Source: Pyxidicoccus xibeiensis
Lineage (GTDB): Bacteria > Myxococcota > Myxococcia > Myxococcales > Myxococcaceae
NCBI RefSeq assembly: GCF_024198175.1
Contig: NZ_JAJVKV010000006.1
Location: forward strand, 124,001-188,000
Direction: 5' to 3'
DNA length: 64,000 nucleotides
Part shown: in pieces, positions 15,582-24,168 of the stretch
Layout of the letters: the number at the start of each line of letters is the position of its first letter
How positions within the stretch are numbered: the first letter of the stretch is position 1
The notes under the pieces: generated by a model
Database searches by the model: none
Told to the model about the DNA's origin: nothing
The model's input: the letters and a program-made list of their open reading frames with translations, nothing else
Translations under genes and position numbers: made by a program

Positions 15582-17996
15582 ATGGACTCCCTCCGCCAGG
15601 ACTTCCGCTACGCGCTGCGCACCCTGATGCGCACCCCCGGCTTCACGCTGGCCGCTGGAATCACGCTCGCGCTGGCCATTGGCGCGAACACCGTCCTCTT
15701 CAGCGCCATCCACGCCATGCTGCTGCGGCCCCTGCCCTTCCCCGAGGCCAGCCAGCTGGTGCGCATCTGGTGCAACCAGGAGGGCACGGACACCGCCTCC
15801 GTGTCGTCGCCGGAGCTGCTGGGCTGGCGTGAGCACGGCAAGGGCTTCGTCCGGCTGGCGGGGTATGCGCGCACGGACCTCAACCGCACGGGCGGGGACG
15901 CCCCGGAGCGCGTGCGCGGAGGCCGCGTCACGCCGGACTTCTTCGCGACGCTGGGCGTGAAGCCGGCCCAGGGCCGCGACTTCGCGGAGGACGACGCGCA
16001 GCCGGGCAACGCCGCGTCCACGGTGGTGGTGAGCCACGGCTTCTGGAAGCGGGCGCTGGGCGGCGCGGCGGACGCGGTGGGGCGCACGGTGGTGCTGGAC
16101 GGGCGGACCCACACCGTGGTGGGGGTGCTGCCGGAGGACTTCTCCTTCCCGGACTTCGCCGACGAGGCGGAGGTGTGGGTGCCGCACTGGCTGGACGCGC
16201 AGGACCACGGCCACCACTACCTGTCCGTGCTGGCGCGGCTGGCCCCGGGGCTCTCGCTGGAGGCGGCGCGGGAGGACCTGCTGCGGGTGGCCGCGGCCAT
16301 CGACCGCTCGGAAGCCGGCCAGAAGCCGCACACCGTGACGCCGCGCCTGTGGCAGGACGAGCTCACCTCCAACACGCGCCCCCTGCTGTGGACGCTGTGG
16401 GGCGCGGTGGCCTTCGTGCTGCTCATCGCCTGCGCCAACGTGGCCAACCTCATGCTGGTGCGGGCGCTGGCGCGGCAGCGGGACGGGGCCATCCGCGCGG
16501 CGCTGGGGGCCAGCCGCCGCCGGCGCGTGCAGCAGGCGCTGGCGGAGAGCGTGCTGCTGTCCCTCTTCGGCGGCGCGCTGGGCATGCTGCTGGTGCTGTG
16601 GGGCCTGGAGCTGGTGCGCACCCTGCTGCCCGCCAACATGCTGCGGCTGACGCCGGTGGAGCTGAGCGCGCCGGCCATGGCCTTCAGCGTGGCGCTGTCG
16701 GTGGGCGCGGGGCTGCTCTTCGGCCTGGCGCCCGCGCTGCACACCTCCGGCATGGACGTGCTGCCCCTGCTCAAGCAGTCGGGCAGCGCCACCGGGGCGC
16801 GCTCCAGCCACCCGCTGCGCAATGGACTCGTCATGGTGCAGCTGGCCCTGGCGCTGGTGCTGCTGGTGGGCACCGGGCTCATGGTGCGCACGCTGCGCAA
16901 CGTGCAGGCGGTGGACCTGGGCTTCGACATGGATGGCCTGCTGAGCGCCCGGCTGTCCCTGCCAGGGACGAAGTACACGGACCCGGCGCTCCGGCGGTCC
17001 TTCCATGACGCGCTGCTGGGCCGGCTCCAGGCGCTGCCGGGTGTGGAGGCGGTGGGCATGGTCAACGACGCGCCCCTGGGCGGCAGCTACACCAGCGGGG
17101 ACTTCGTCCTCGAGGGAGACACCGCGCAGCCCGGGGACCTGCGCATCGCCGAGTACCGGGTGGCCAGCCCGGACTACTTCCGCGCCATGCGCATCGCCGT
17201 GCGCCAGGGGCGCGCCTTCGGTCCGCAAGACGGGGAGAAGGGCGCGCCTGTCCTCATCGTCAACGAGGCCTTCGTCCGCGCCTACGTCGCCGGTGGCGAG
17301 CCCCTGGGCCGCAGGGTGAAGCTGGACTGGAACGGGGACACCGCGTTCCGCGAAATCGTCGGGGTGGTGGCGGACGTGCGCCATGACAGGCTCACCGTGC
17401 CGACCCGCCCGGAGGTGTACCTGCCCCTGGCACAGCTCCCCCTCCCCGGCGTGTCGCTGCTGCTGCGCTCCCGCAACACGCAGGAGGCCGCGGTGGCGGC
17501 CCTGGTGACGGCGGTGCGCCAGGAGGTGAAGGCGGTGGACGCGGAGCAGCCCGTCTATGACCTGGCGCCCTTCGCGGCGCGGGTGGAGCGGCAACTGCTG
17601 CGCCCCCTGGCGACGGTGCGGCTGCTGACGGCCTTCGCGCTGCTGGCGGTGGTGCTGGCGGGCGTGGGCGTCTACGGCGTCATGGCGTACACGGTGGGCC
17701 AGCGCACGCGCGAGCTGGGCATCCGCCTGGCACTGGGCGCGCATCCGCGGCAGGTGCTGCGCCTGGTGATGGGCCAGGGCCTGAAGCTGACGGCCATGGG
17801 CGTGGGAGTGGGCCTGCTGGCCGCGTTCGGCGTCACGCGGCTGCTGGCCTCGCTGCTGTACGGCGTGGACGCCAGCGAGCCGACCATCTTCATCGGTGTC
17901 ACCGTGGTGCTCGGCGGTGTGTCGCTCCTGGCGAGCTGGCTGCCCGCGCTCCGCGCCAGCCGCGTGTCGCCCTCCATCTCCCTCCGCTCGGAGTAG
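15582..17996 (+). CDS. ADOP-type ABC transporter permease (MacB/FtsX-like)
   Basis: An 804-residue membrane protein of the 'acidobacterial duplicated orphan permease' type. It opens MDSLRQDFRYALRTLMRTPG, followed by TM1 (FTLAAGITLALAIGANTVLF) and a large periplasmic MacB-like core domain (residues ~45-260). A first FtsX-like set of three membrane helices lies at ~265-400. A second periplasmic domain (~430-660) and a second FtsX helix set (~680-800) ending PALRASRVSPSISLRSE complete the duplication. Both FtsX parts contain the typical LGASRRRRVQQALAESV and LGAHPRQVLRLVMGQG coupling helices. No MacB-type ATPase is adjacent, so its partner is elsewhere or it works as an orphan. Substrate unknown. 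Confidence 0.88.
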   Translation: MDSLRQDFRYALRTLMRTPGFTLAAGITLALAIGANTVLFSAIHAMLLRPLPFPEASQLVRIWCNQEGTDTASVSSPELLGWREHGKGFVRLAGYARTDLNRTGGDAPERVRGGRVTPDFFATLGVKPAQGRDFAEDDAQPGNAASTVVVSHGFWKRALGGAADAVGRTVVLDGRTHTVVGVLPEDFSFPDFADEAEVWVPHWLDAQDHGHHYLSVLARLAPGLSLEAAREDLLRVAAAIDRSEAGQKPHTVTPRLWQDELTSNTRPLLWTLWGAVAFVLLIACANVANLMLVRALARQRDGAIRAALGASRRRRVQQALAESVLLSLFGGALGMLLVLWGLELVRTLLPANMLRLTPVELSAPAMAFSVALSVGAGLLFGLAPALHTSGMDVLPLLKQSGSATGARSSHPLRNGLVMVQLALALVLLVGTGLMVRTLRNVQAVDLGFDMDGLLSARLSLPGTKYTDPALRRSFHDALLGRLQALPGVEAVGMVNDAPLGGSYTSGDFVLEGDTAQPGDLRIAEYRVASPDYFRAMRIAVRQGRAFGPQDGEKGAPVLIVNEAFVRAYVAGGEPLGRRVKLDWNGDTAFREIVGVVADVRHDRLTVPTRPEVYLPLAQLPLPGVSLLLRSRNTQEAAVAALVTAVRQEVKAVDAEQPVYDLAPFAARVERQLLRPLATVRLLTAFALLAVVLAGVGVYGVMAYTVGQRTRELGIRLALGAHPRQVLRLVMGQGLKLTAMGVGVGLLAAFGVTRLLASLLYGVDASEPTIFIGVTVVLGGVSLLASWLPALRASRVSPSISLRSE

Positions 17997-18081
17997 CCCG
18001 GAGCGGGCCGCACCTCCTCCGCCCTGCCCGCCTGCCTTCCCACCTGGCGAGCAGGGTGGTTTTCGCCCCACCCCAAGGCCT

Positions 18082-18098
18082 ATGCGGGGTTACCGCAT
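18082..18098. repeat. small inverted repeat upstream of the SGNH-like gene
   Basis: ATGCGG (18082-18087) and CCGCAT (18093-18098) form a perfect 6-bp dyad with a GGTTA spacer, about 65 bp before the next start codon. It may be an operator or the end of the previous transcript. Confidence 0.25.
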
Positions 18099-18162
18099 TC
18101 TTCGCGGAGGGTAGGACTGTTGGGCCTTTGACGCTCGGCGACTGTCGGGTCTAAGTGTCTGC

Positions 18163-19038
18163 ATGCACTTCGACTGGACCTTTGTGGTGCGGCTGAGCGC
18201 GCTGGTGCTGCCAGCCATCATGCTCATGGCCCTGCACGGCGCTGCACACGCGGCGCCGCCGACGTCCTCCGCGGCGGGCGTGTCGCTGGAGAAGCTGGCG
18301 CAGCAGCGCATCTTCTTCGGACACCAGTCGGTGGGCGGAAACATCCTCGACGGCGTGAAGCAGGTGACGGCCGGCCAGCAGGGCCCCGCGCCGCGCATCG
18401 TGGAGGTGAAGGACCCCACGGTGCCGCTGGCGCCGGGCACGATTGCCCACGCCATGGTGGGGGAGAACCTCAAGCCCGAGACGAAGATCGCCGACTTCGA
18501 GCGGCTGATGGACGGCGGGCTCGGGAAGGGGGCGGACGTCGCCTTCATGAAGTTCTGCTACATCGACTTCAACGGAGCCACGGACACCCGCGCGGTGTTC
18601 GAGAAGTACCGCGCGACGATGGAGGGACTGAAGGCGCGCCACCCGCACACCACCTTCGTGCACCTCACCGTGCCGCTGACCACCGTGCAGCGCGGCGCCA
18701 AGGCGTGGGTGAAGGAGCTGCTGGGCCGGCCGGTGTGGGGAATCGCGGAGAACGTGCAGCGGGAGACGTTCAACCAGCTGCTGCGCAAGACGTACGGCGG
18801 CAAGGAGCCGCTGTTCGACCTGGCGGCGCTGGAGTCCACCACGCCAGAAGGCACGGCGGAGACGTACGAGCTCAACGGGCAGACGTGGCCGGCCATGGTG
18901 CCGGCGTACTCGGATGATGGCGGGCACCTGAACGCCGCCGGGCAGCAGCGCATCGCCAGGGAGTTCCTCGGCTTCCTGTCCACCCTGCCCGCGCCCGCGG
19001 TGCAGCCTCCCATTCCCGCTGTCCTGAACACCCCGTGA
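18163..19038 (+). CDS. exported SGNH/GDSL-like esterase candidate
   Basis: A 291-residue protein with an N-terminal signal sequence (hydrophobic residues ~8-25, cleavage near AHAA), so it acts in the periplasm or outside. Its mature part begins with KLAQQRIFFGHQSVGGNIL, in which GHQS sits where an SGNH block I nucleophile would be. It ends with DDGGHLNAAGQQRIA, matching block V (Asp-x-x-His). CYIDFNG and HLTVPLTT lie where blocks II and III would be expected. The block I Ser environment is unusual (H-Q-S, not G-D-S), so esterase activity is a proposal. It is followed after one base by an acyltransferase gene, which suggests acyl removal or transfer on an exported molecule. Start chosen for the signal peptide. 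Confidence 0.6.
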   Translation: MHFDWTFVVRLSALVLPAIMLMALHGAAHAAPPTSSAAGVSLEKLAQQRIFFGHQSVGGNILDGVKQVTAGQQGPAPRIVEVKDPTVPLAPGTIAHAMVGENLKPETKIADFERLMDGGLGKGADVAFMKFCYIDFNGATDTRAVFEKYRATMEGLKARHPHTTFVHLTVPLTTVQRGAKAWVKELLGRPVWGIAENVQRETFNQLLRKTYGGKEPLFDLAALESTTPEGTAETYELNGQTWPAMVPAYSDDGGHLNAAGQQRIAREFLGFLSTLPAPAVQPPIPAVLNTP

Positions 19039-19039
19039 C

Positions 19040-19585
19040 ATGAGCCCGCACACCCTTCCCCTGTCGCGCGGGCTGGGCACGCTGCTCACCCGGATGAAGT
19101 TGCGGCGCTGCCAGTCCGTGGGGGCTGCCCCCACGGTGCTCGGCCGCGTGTGGATTCACGGCCCCGGCGAAATCCGCCTGGGAGACCGCGTGGTGCTGGA
19201 CGGGCGCGTGGCGCCCATCGAGCTGCACGCGATGCAGGGCGGCAGCATCGTCCTGGGAGATGACGTCGCCATCGAGGGCGGCGCCTCCCTGGAGGCCCTC
19301 CAGTCCATCACCGTGGGCACGGGCGCGAGGCTGGGCGCCTTCTGCAAGGTGCTGGACAACCAGCACCACCCGCTGCGCGGCAACCGGCACGAACGGCCGC
19401 CCTCCGTGCCCCTGGTCATCGAGGAGGGCGTGACGGTGGGCAGCCGCGCCATCCTCCTGCCGGGCTCGCACGTGCAGAAGGGCACCACCGTGGCCCCCGG
19501 GACGGTGATTTCCCGCCGGATTCCCCCGGGCGTGACGGTGGGAGGCTCGCCGGCGCGCGTGCTCCGCAAGGAGGTGGCCGGATGA
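19040..19585 (+). CDS. hexapeptide-repeat (left-handed beta-helix) acyltransferase 1
   Basis: A 181-residue cytoplasmic O-acyltransferase-like protein. Hexapeptide turns run from about residue 40 (IHGPGEIRLGDRVVLDGR, GGSIVLGDDVAIEGGASL) to the end (VTVGSRAILLPGSHVQKG, then GTVISRRIPPGVTVGGSPA). The loop DNQHHPLRG carries the catalytic-type histidines seen in maltose/galactoside acetyltransferase relatives. It starts one base after the SGNH-like stop and overlaps the next acyltransferase by four bases (ATGA), so it sits inside a coupled operon. The probable acyl donor is acetyl-CoA or the acyl carrier protein encoded further on. The acceptor is unknown. Confidence 0.8.
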   Translation: MSPHTLPLSRGLGTLLTRMKLRRCQSVGAAPTVLGRVWIHGPGEIRLGDRVVLDGRVAPIELHAMQGGSIVLGDDVAIEGGASLEALQSITVGTGARLGAFCKVLDNQHHPLRGNRHERPPSVPLVIEEGVTVGSRAILLPGSHVQKGTTVAPGTVISRRIPPGVTVGGSPARVLRKEVAG

Positions 19586-20172
19586 ACGCGCGACTTCCCG
19601 CCCCGCCCGTGTCGGAGTGGCTGACGCGGTTCCACGAGCTGCGCGACTCCCTGGAGCCCCGCGCCGAGCGCGTGCTGGCCGTGGCGCGGGCGCACTGGCT
19701 CTTCCGGGGGTTGCCGTCCCTCGGCCGCAACGTGGCCGCCTATGGCCCCGTCGTCGTCAAGAACGAGGGCGCCCTGGAGCTGGGAGACCGGCTCACCTTC
19801 GCGAAGGGGATGATGGCCACCTCGCTCACCTGCCACCCCGGCGCCCGGCTCGTCATCGGCGCCGACACCACCTTCAACTACGGGGTGTCCCTGGAGGCGT
19901 GGGAGCGGGTGGAGCTGGGGGCCCGGTGCATGCTCGCTTCGTTCGTGCGCATCGCCGACCGCGACGGGCACCGCACCGCGCCCATCGTCATCGAGGACGA
20001 CGTCTGGGTGGCCCATGGCGCCATCATCATGCCCGGGGTCCGCGTGGGGGCGCGCTCGGTGGTGTCCGCCGGGAGCATCGTCACGCAGGACGTGCCCCCG
20101 GACTCGCTCGCCATGGGCAACCCCGCCCGGAACATGAGCCTGGAGTTGGTGGCCCGCGAGCCGGGCGCCTGA
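19582..20172 (+). CDS. hexapeptide-repeat acyltransferase 2
   Basis: A 196-residue relative of the preceding gene, with its own hexapeptide coils (VVVKNEGALELGDRLTFAKG, GARLVIGADTTFNYGVSL, DDVWVAHGAIIMPGVRVGA) and the closing signature PPDSLAMGNPARNM typical of the maltose O-acetyltransferase family. The loop RIADRDGHRTAPI contains the likely catalytic His. It has an N-terminal helical extension of about 45 residues not seen in gene 1. The start overlaps the previous stop (ATGA, 19582-19585). Two non-identical transferases in a row suggest two acceptor positions or a heteromeric trimer. This is inference. Confidence 0.8.
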   Translation: MNARLPAPPVSEWLTRFHELRDSLEPRAERVLAVARAHWLFRGLPSLGRNVAAYGPVVVKNEGALELGDRLTFAKGMMATSLTCHPGARLVIGADTTFNYGVSLEAWERVELGARCMLASFVRIADRDGHRTAPIVIEDDVWVAHGAIIMPGVRVGARSVVSAGSIVTQDVPPDSLAMGNPARNMSLELVAREPGA

Positions 20173-20187
20173 CGCCGTAAGCCTTCT

Positions 20188-20217
20188 CGCCCAGGACGTC
20201 TTCACCTGGACTGGGCG
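20188..20217 (+). terminator. hairpin with trailing pyrimidine run between acyltransferase 2 and the ACP gene
   Basis: CGCCCAG (20188-20194) pairs with CTGGGCG (20211-20217), followed by TCTTTCCCC. It sits in the only gap (84 bp) of the cluster and may be an attenuator that separates the transferase half from the ACP half, or a weak terminator. Confidence 0.35.
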
Positions 20218-20256
20218 TCTTTCCCCTTCACCCGGTACCCCGACAGGATTGATTCC

Positions 20257-20511
20257 ATGAGCACTCGTGAGCGCATCCGCAGCTTCATCGTCGACACCTT
20301 CTTCGTAGACGAGTTCGGTGACGACGACTCCTTCCTCCGCAAGGGCCTCATCGACTCCACGGGCATGATGGAGCTGGTGGCGTTCCTGGAGCAGGACTTC
20401 GGCCTCAAGCTGGAGGACCGCGAGCTGGTGCCGGAGAACCTGGACTCGCTGTCGCGCGTCGTCGCCTTCGTCGAGCGCAAGCAGCAGGCGCGCCTCCCGC
20501 AGGCGGGCTGA
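20257..20511 (+). CDS. acyl carrier protein
   Basis: An 84-residue acidic protein with the ACP fold pattern. The phosphopantetheine-attachment Ser is in GLIDSTGMMEL (residue ~34), followed by LVAFLEQDFGLKLEDREL as helix II to the next loop and a C-terminal helix ending VAFVERKQQ. The usual DSL triad is DST here, as in many stand-alone ACPs of secondary metabolism and surface-glycan clusters rather than FabF-type fatty-acid ACPs. It is nine bases upstream of the asnB-like gene. With the AMP-forming ligase three genes on, it should carry the activated acyl or aminoacyl group of this pathway. Confidence 0.88.
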   Translation: MSTRERIRSFIVDTFFVDEFGDDDSFLRKGLIDSTGMMELVAFLEQDFGLKLEDRELVPENLDSLSRVVAFVERKQQARLPQAG

Positions 20512-20520
20512 GAGACAGCC

Positions 20521-22497
20521 ATGTGTGGCATCGCGGGTTTCACCTTCCCTCGGGGAAGTGGCGCCACGGAGGCACGGCGGGAGGCCGCCGGGCGGCTGCG
20601 CCGGATGACCGCCAGCCTCCAGCACCGGGGCCCGGACGCACAGCGGGCCCGGGTGATGGACGGCGTGGGCCTGGGCCACACGCGGCTGTCCATCGTCGAC
20701 CTGGAGGGCGGCCACCAGCCCATGCGGGATGCGGCAACGGGGCTCACCGTCGTCTTCAACGGGGAGATCTTCAACCACGTGGAGCTGCGGGAGCAGCTCT
20801 CCGGCCGCTACACCTTCCGCACGCGCTCGGACACGGAGGTCATCCTCGCCGCGTTCCTCGCGTGGGGCATCGACTGTGTGCGCCGCTTCGAGGGCCAGTG
20901 GGCCTTCGCGCTGTGGGACCCGCGGGACGGGGCGCTCTGGCTGTCCAGAGACCGCGTCGGCATCTGCCCGCTGTACTACGCGCACCTGCCCGGCGGGCAG
21001 CTGGCGTTCGGCTCGGAGGCGAAGGTCTTCTTCGCGGGCGGGCTGGTGACACCGGCGCTGGACGCGCGGGGCCTCAAGCAGACCTTCCAGCTCTGGGCGC
21101 CGGTGGCGCCGCGCACCTCGTTCGAGGGCGTCAGCCTGCTGCCCCCGGCGCACTCGGCCTGCTTCCGGGACGGGAAGCTGGAGGTGTTCCGGTACTGGGA
21201 CCTGGACTTCGGCGTGACGCCGGAGGCCGCGGACGAACCGAAGCTGCTGGAGGAGCTGGGCGCGGTGCTGGAGCGCGCGGTGCGCCTGCGGCTGCGCGCG
21301 GACGTGCCGGTGGCGGCGTACCTGTCGGGCGGGCTGGACTCCAGCCTCCTGTGCGCGCTGGCGCAGGAGCAGCTGGGCGGCACGCTGCGCACGTTCTCCG
21401 TGGGCTTCGCGCACGCGCGCTTCGACGAGCGCCAGCACCAGGCCACCGTCGCGGAGGAGCTGCGCACGCAGCACCACGTGGTGGAGCTGGGCGATGGCGA
21501 CATCGGCTCGCTGGTGCCCGGCGTCATCTTCCACGCCGAGCAGGCGATGATGCGCTCGGCGCCCGCGCCCTTCCTGCGCCTGAGCCGGTGGGTGCGGGAC
21601 AACGGCATCCGGGTGGTCCTCACCGGGGAGGGCTCGGACGAGATGTTCCTCGGCTACGACCTCTTCAAGGAGACCAAGGTCCGGCAGTTCTGGGCCCGCC
21701 ACCCGGAGTCGAAGTCCCGGCCGCTGCTGTTGCGGAAGCTGTACCCCACCCTGTCGGTGAGCCAGCAGAACGTGGAGCTCCTGCGCGAGTTCTTCGGCCT
21801 GGGGCTGGACGCGCCCGGGGGCCTGGCCTTCTCGCACCTGGTGCGCTGGTCCAACAGCGGCCGCATCTTGCGCTTCCTCGCGCCGGAGTTCGCCGCGCGC
21901 GTGGCGGACGAGGACCCGGTGGCGTCGGTGCTCCAGTCGGTGCCGGAGCACGTGGCCCGCTGGCGGCCGCTGGCGCGCGCGCAGTACCTGGAGGCGAAGA
22001 CGCTGCTGTCCGGCTATCTGCTGTCCGCACAGGGCGACCGCATGCTCCTGGGCAACGCGGTGGAGGGGCGCTTCCCCTTCCTGGACACGGCGGTGATGGA
22101 GTTCGCCGCGCGCGTGCCGGAGCGGCTGCGCCTGAAGGGCCTGGACGAGAAGCACCTGCTCAAGCGCTTCGCCCGGGGCAAGGTGCCCGCCTCCATCCTG
22201 GAGCGCAGCAAGTTCCCCTACCGCGCGCCCATCGCCGGAGCGCTGGTGGGGCCCGACGCACCGGCCTGGGCCCGGGAGCTGCTCGCGCCCGAGGCCGTGG
22301 CCAGGGTGGGCGTCTTCGACGCGCGCAAGGCGGAGCGGCTGGTGGCCAAGCTGCGCGCGCCCAATGCCGCGGAGAGCGAGGCGGACACCATGGCCCTCTT
22401 CGCCATCGCCTCCACGCAGCTGCTGGCCCACCACTTCCTCCAGCCCAAGCCCCCGCCCTCGGAGCACGTGGACGCGGTGGTGATGGAGACCGCATGA
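20521..22497 (+). CDS. AsnB-family glutamine-dependent amidotransferase (asparagine-synthase-like)
   Basis: A 658-residue two-domain enzyme. The N-terminal glutaminase domain starts MCGIAGF, with the nucleophile Cys2, and contains QHRGPDAQ, TRLSIVDLEGG, FNGEIFNH and RTRSDTEVILAAF. The synthetase domain has the pyrophosphatase loop YLSGGLDSSLLCALA (~residue 260) and LTGEGSDEMFLGYDLF (~370), so both activities look intact. The length is that of AsnB paralogues in polysaccharide and natural-product clusters (~630-660). Its place between an ACP and an acyl-adenylating ligase suggests it amidates a dedicated carboxylate rather than making free asparagine. The stop overlaps an ATG (ATGA at 22494) that opens a 25-codon frame. 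Confidence 0.88.
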   Translation: MCGIAGFTFPRGSGATEARREAAGRLRRMTASLQHRGPDAQRARVMDGVGLGHTRLSIVDLEGGHQPMRDAATGLTVVFNGEIFNHVELREQLSGRYTFRTRSDTEVILAAFLAWGIDCVRRFEGQWAFALWDPRDGALWLSRDRVGICPLYYAHLPGGQLAFGSEAKVFFAGGLVTPALDARGLKQTFQLWAPVAPRTSFEGVSLLPPAHSACFRDGKLEVFRYWDLDFGVTPEAADEPKLLEELGAVLERAVRLRLRADVPVAAYLSGGLDSSLLCALAQEQLGGTLRTFSVGFAHARFDERQHQATVAEELRTQHHVVELGDGDIGSLVPGVIFHAEQAMMRSAPAPFLRLSRWVRDNGIRVVLTGEGSDEMFLGYDLFKETKVRQFWARHPESKSRPLLLRKLYPTLSVSQQNVELLREFFGLGLDAPGGLAFSHLVRWSNSGRILRFLAPEFAARVADEDPVASVLQSVPEHVARWRPLARAQYLEAKTLLSGYLLSAQGDRMLLGNAVEGRFPFLDTAVMEFAARVPERLRLKGLDEKHLLKRFARGKVPASILERSKFPYRAPIAGALVGPDAPAWARELLAPEAVARVGVFDARKAERLVAKLRAPNAAESEADTMALFAIASTQLLAHHFLQPKPPPSEHVDAVVMETA

Positions 22498-22590
22498 GCG
22501 GCCAGGACTCATTCCAGCCCCGCTTTCCTCCCTCCCCGTCCGTGGACGCGCGGGCGTTGGAGACCGCATGAGCGCGCCCGACTCATCACC
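22468..22590 (+). repeat. 74-bp-offset tandem duplication of the asnB/ligase junction
   Basis: The 33 nt at 22468-22500 recur at 22542-22574 with 29 matches, including an identical 17-nt tail TGGAGACCGCATGAGCG. ACTCAT at 22507 and 22581 keeps the same 74-bp offset. Each copy contains an ATGA stop/start overlap. The first terminates the AsnB frame, and the second opens the ligase frame. Confidence 0.7.
22494..22571 (+). CDS. 25-codon reading frame bridging asnB and the ligase gene
   Basis: The frame starts at the ATG that overlaps the AsnB stop and ends at the TGA that overlaps the ligase ATG (ATGA at both ends). The peptide begins MSGQDS, resembling the ligase start MSAPDS, and ends VDARALETA, resembling the AsnB end VDAVVMETA. 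It is therefore built from a duplicated junction rather than being an evident functional peptide. It would nonetheless let ribosomes re-initiate from AsnB to the ligase without a break. No separate ribosome site is visible. Confidence 0.3.
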   Translation: MSGQDSFQPRFPPSPSVDARALETA

Positions 22591-24145
22591 CGCCTGGGTG
22601 CTCGGCCACGCCGGGCGCACGCCCGACGCGCCCGCTGTGGACTCCCCATGGGTGCGACTGACTTACGCGCAGCTCGCGGCGCGGATGCGCGCCCTCGCCG
22701 GCCACCTGCACGACGCAGGCGTGTCACCGGGAGACAAGGTCGTCATCGCCCTGCCCCTCGGTCCGGCAGCCGTCGTGGCGGGCCTGGCGGTGCAGGCACT
22801 GGGTGCGTGCGCGGTGGAGCTGGACCGCGAGTCCGGCGCGGCGTCGCTGGACGCCATCCTCGCGCAGACGCGCGCGCGCCATGCCTTCCTCTTCGGACAG
22901 GACGCGCGCCGGTGGGCGGGCAAGCCCGGCCTGGGCCACCTGTACGTCGTCCACTCCGCACGGCCGCCGGAGCGCATGCTCCAGGTGCTGTCACCTTCCG
23001 TCTGCACCTGGCTCCAGGAAGACGGCGCGCTGGACCCGGAGGTGAAGGCCCCGCCGCTGGAGGCCCTGCCGCCCACTGCGCCGGATGCGCCCGCCTCCAT
23101 CGTCTACACGTCCGGCAGCACGGGGACGCCCCGGGGCGTCATCCAGACGTTCGGCAACATCGCGGCCAACACGCGCTCCATCGTCGAGTACCTGGCCCTG
23201 ACGCCCGCCGACCGGGCGCACCTCATCCTCCCGCTGCACTACTGCTACGGGAAGAGCGTGCTCCAGACGCACCTGCTCGTCGGGGCCTCCGTGTTCCTGG
23301 AGCCGCGCTTCATGTACCCGCGCGTGGTGCTGGAGGCCATGGCCGCCGAGGGCAGCACGGGCTTCGCCGGCGTACCCATCACCTTCGAGCTGCTGAAGCG
23401 GCAGGCCAGCACGGAGCCGTTGCCCGCCCTGAAGCTGCGCTACGTCACCCAGGCAGGTGGCGGCATGGCGCCGGACACCCTCCGCTGGACGCGCGAGGCC
23501 TTCCGCCCCGCGGAGCTGTACGTCATGTACGGCCAGACGGAGGCCACCGCGCGGCTGAGCTACCTGCCGCCCCGCTACGCCGAGCAGAAGGCGGGCTCCA
23601 TCGGCGTCGCGATTCCGGGCGTGGAGCTGCGCGTGGTGGCCGAGGACGGCGCGCCGCTGCCCGTGGGCGAGACGGGACACCTGGTGGCGCGCGGGGCCAA
23701 CGTCACGCCGGGCTACCTGGACGCGCCGGAGGAGACGGCCACCGTGCTGCGCGACGGCTGGCTGTGGACGGGCGACCTGGCCTGGCGCGACGCGGACGGC
23801 TTCTTCTTCCTGGTGGGCCGCGCGAAGGAAATCCTCAAGGTGAATGGCCACCGGGTGAGCCCGGTGGAGCTGGAGCACCAGCTGGCGCGCCACCCCGCCG
23901 TGCAGGAGGTGGCCGTCGTCGGCGTACCGGACGCGCTGGGCGGCGAGGCGGCCTGCGCCGTGGTGGTGCTGCGCGCGGGCGCCGAGGTGAGGGAGGACGA
24001 GCTGCGGCGCTTCTGCCGCGAGTCGCTGCCCGCGCACAAGGTGCCCAAGCACGTGGTGTTCTCGGAGGCGCTGCCGCGCGGCCCCGCCGGCAAGGTGCTC
24101 AAGGCGGAGCTGCGTACCCGGTATTCGTCAGTCGGTTCTTCGTGA
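22568..24145 (+). CDS. acyl-AMP ligase (ANL superfamily, acyl-CoA/ACP synthetase type)
   Basis: A 525-residue AMP-forming ligase. The phosphate-binding loop SIVYTSGSTGTPRGV is at ~residue 178-192. The A5 motif is YVMYGQTEATARLSYL (~317-332), the A7/A8 region is GWLWTGDLAWRDADGFFFLVGRAKEILKVNG (~395-425 in parts), and the A10 lysine lies near GPAGKVLKAEL (~515). The family is typical of long-chain or aryl acid activation. With the ACP and AsnB genes next to it, it probably loads a carboxylic acid onto the ACP. It shares the EXOSORTASE-associated 'acyl-CoA ligase' layout only in a general way; no exosortase or PLP decarboxylase is present. The next gene begins 23 bp later. Confidence 0.86.
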   Translation: MSAPDSSPAWVLGHAGRTPDAPAVDSPWVRLTYAQLAARMRALAGHLHDAGVSPGDKVVIALPLGPAAVVAGLAVQALGACAVELDRESGAASLDAILAQTRARHAFLFGQDARRWAGKPGLGHLYVVHSARPPERMLQVLSPSVCTWLQEDGALDPEVKAPPLEALPPTAPDAPASIVYTSGSTGTPRGVIQTFGNIAANTRSIVEYLALTPADRAHLILPLHYCYGKSVLQTHLLVGASVFLEPRFMYPRVVLEAMAAEGSTGFAGVPITFELLKRQASTEPLPALKLRYVTQAGGGMAPDTLRWTREAFRPAELYVMYGQTEATARLSYLPPRYAEQKAGSIGVAIPGVELRVVAEDGAPLPVGETGHLVARGANVTPGYLDAPEETATVLRDGWLWTGDLAWRDADGFFFLVGRAKEILKVNGHRVSPVELEHQLARHPAVQEVAVVGVPDALGGEAACAVVVLRAGAEVREDELRRFCRESLPAHKVPKHVVFSEALPRGPAGKVLKAELRTRYSSVGSS

Positions 24146-24168
24146 AGGGCTTGAGAGGGGTGGACACG

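Noticed and set aside
15042..18071. A 1009-codon leftward frame opposite the permease gene
   Set aside because: Composition is Arg/Gln/His-rich and covers the third-position complement of the permease gene. No ribosome site or motif supports it.
20188..20217. The ACP-upstream hairpin as proof of two separate operons
   Set aside because: The stem is only 7 bp with a 16-nt loop and a mixed pyrimidine tail; transcript data are needed, so it is listed only as a low-confidence terminator.
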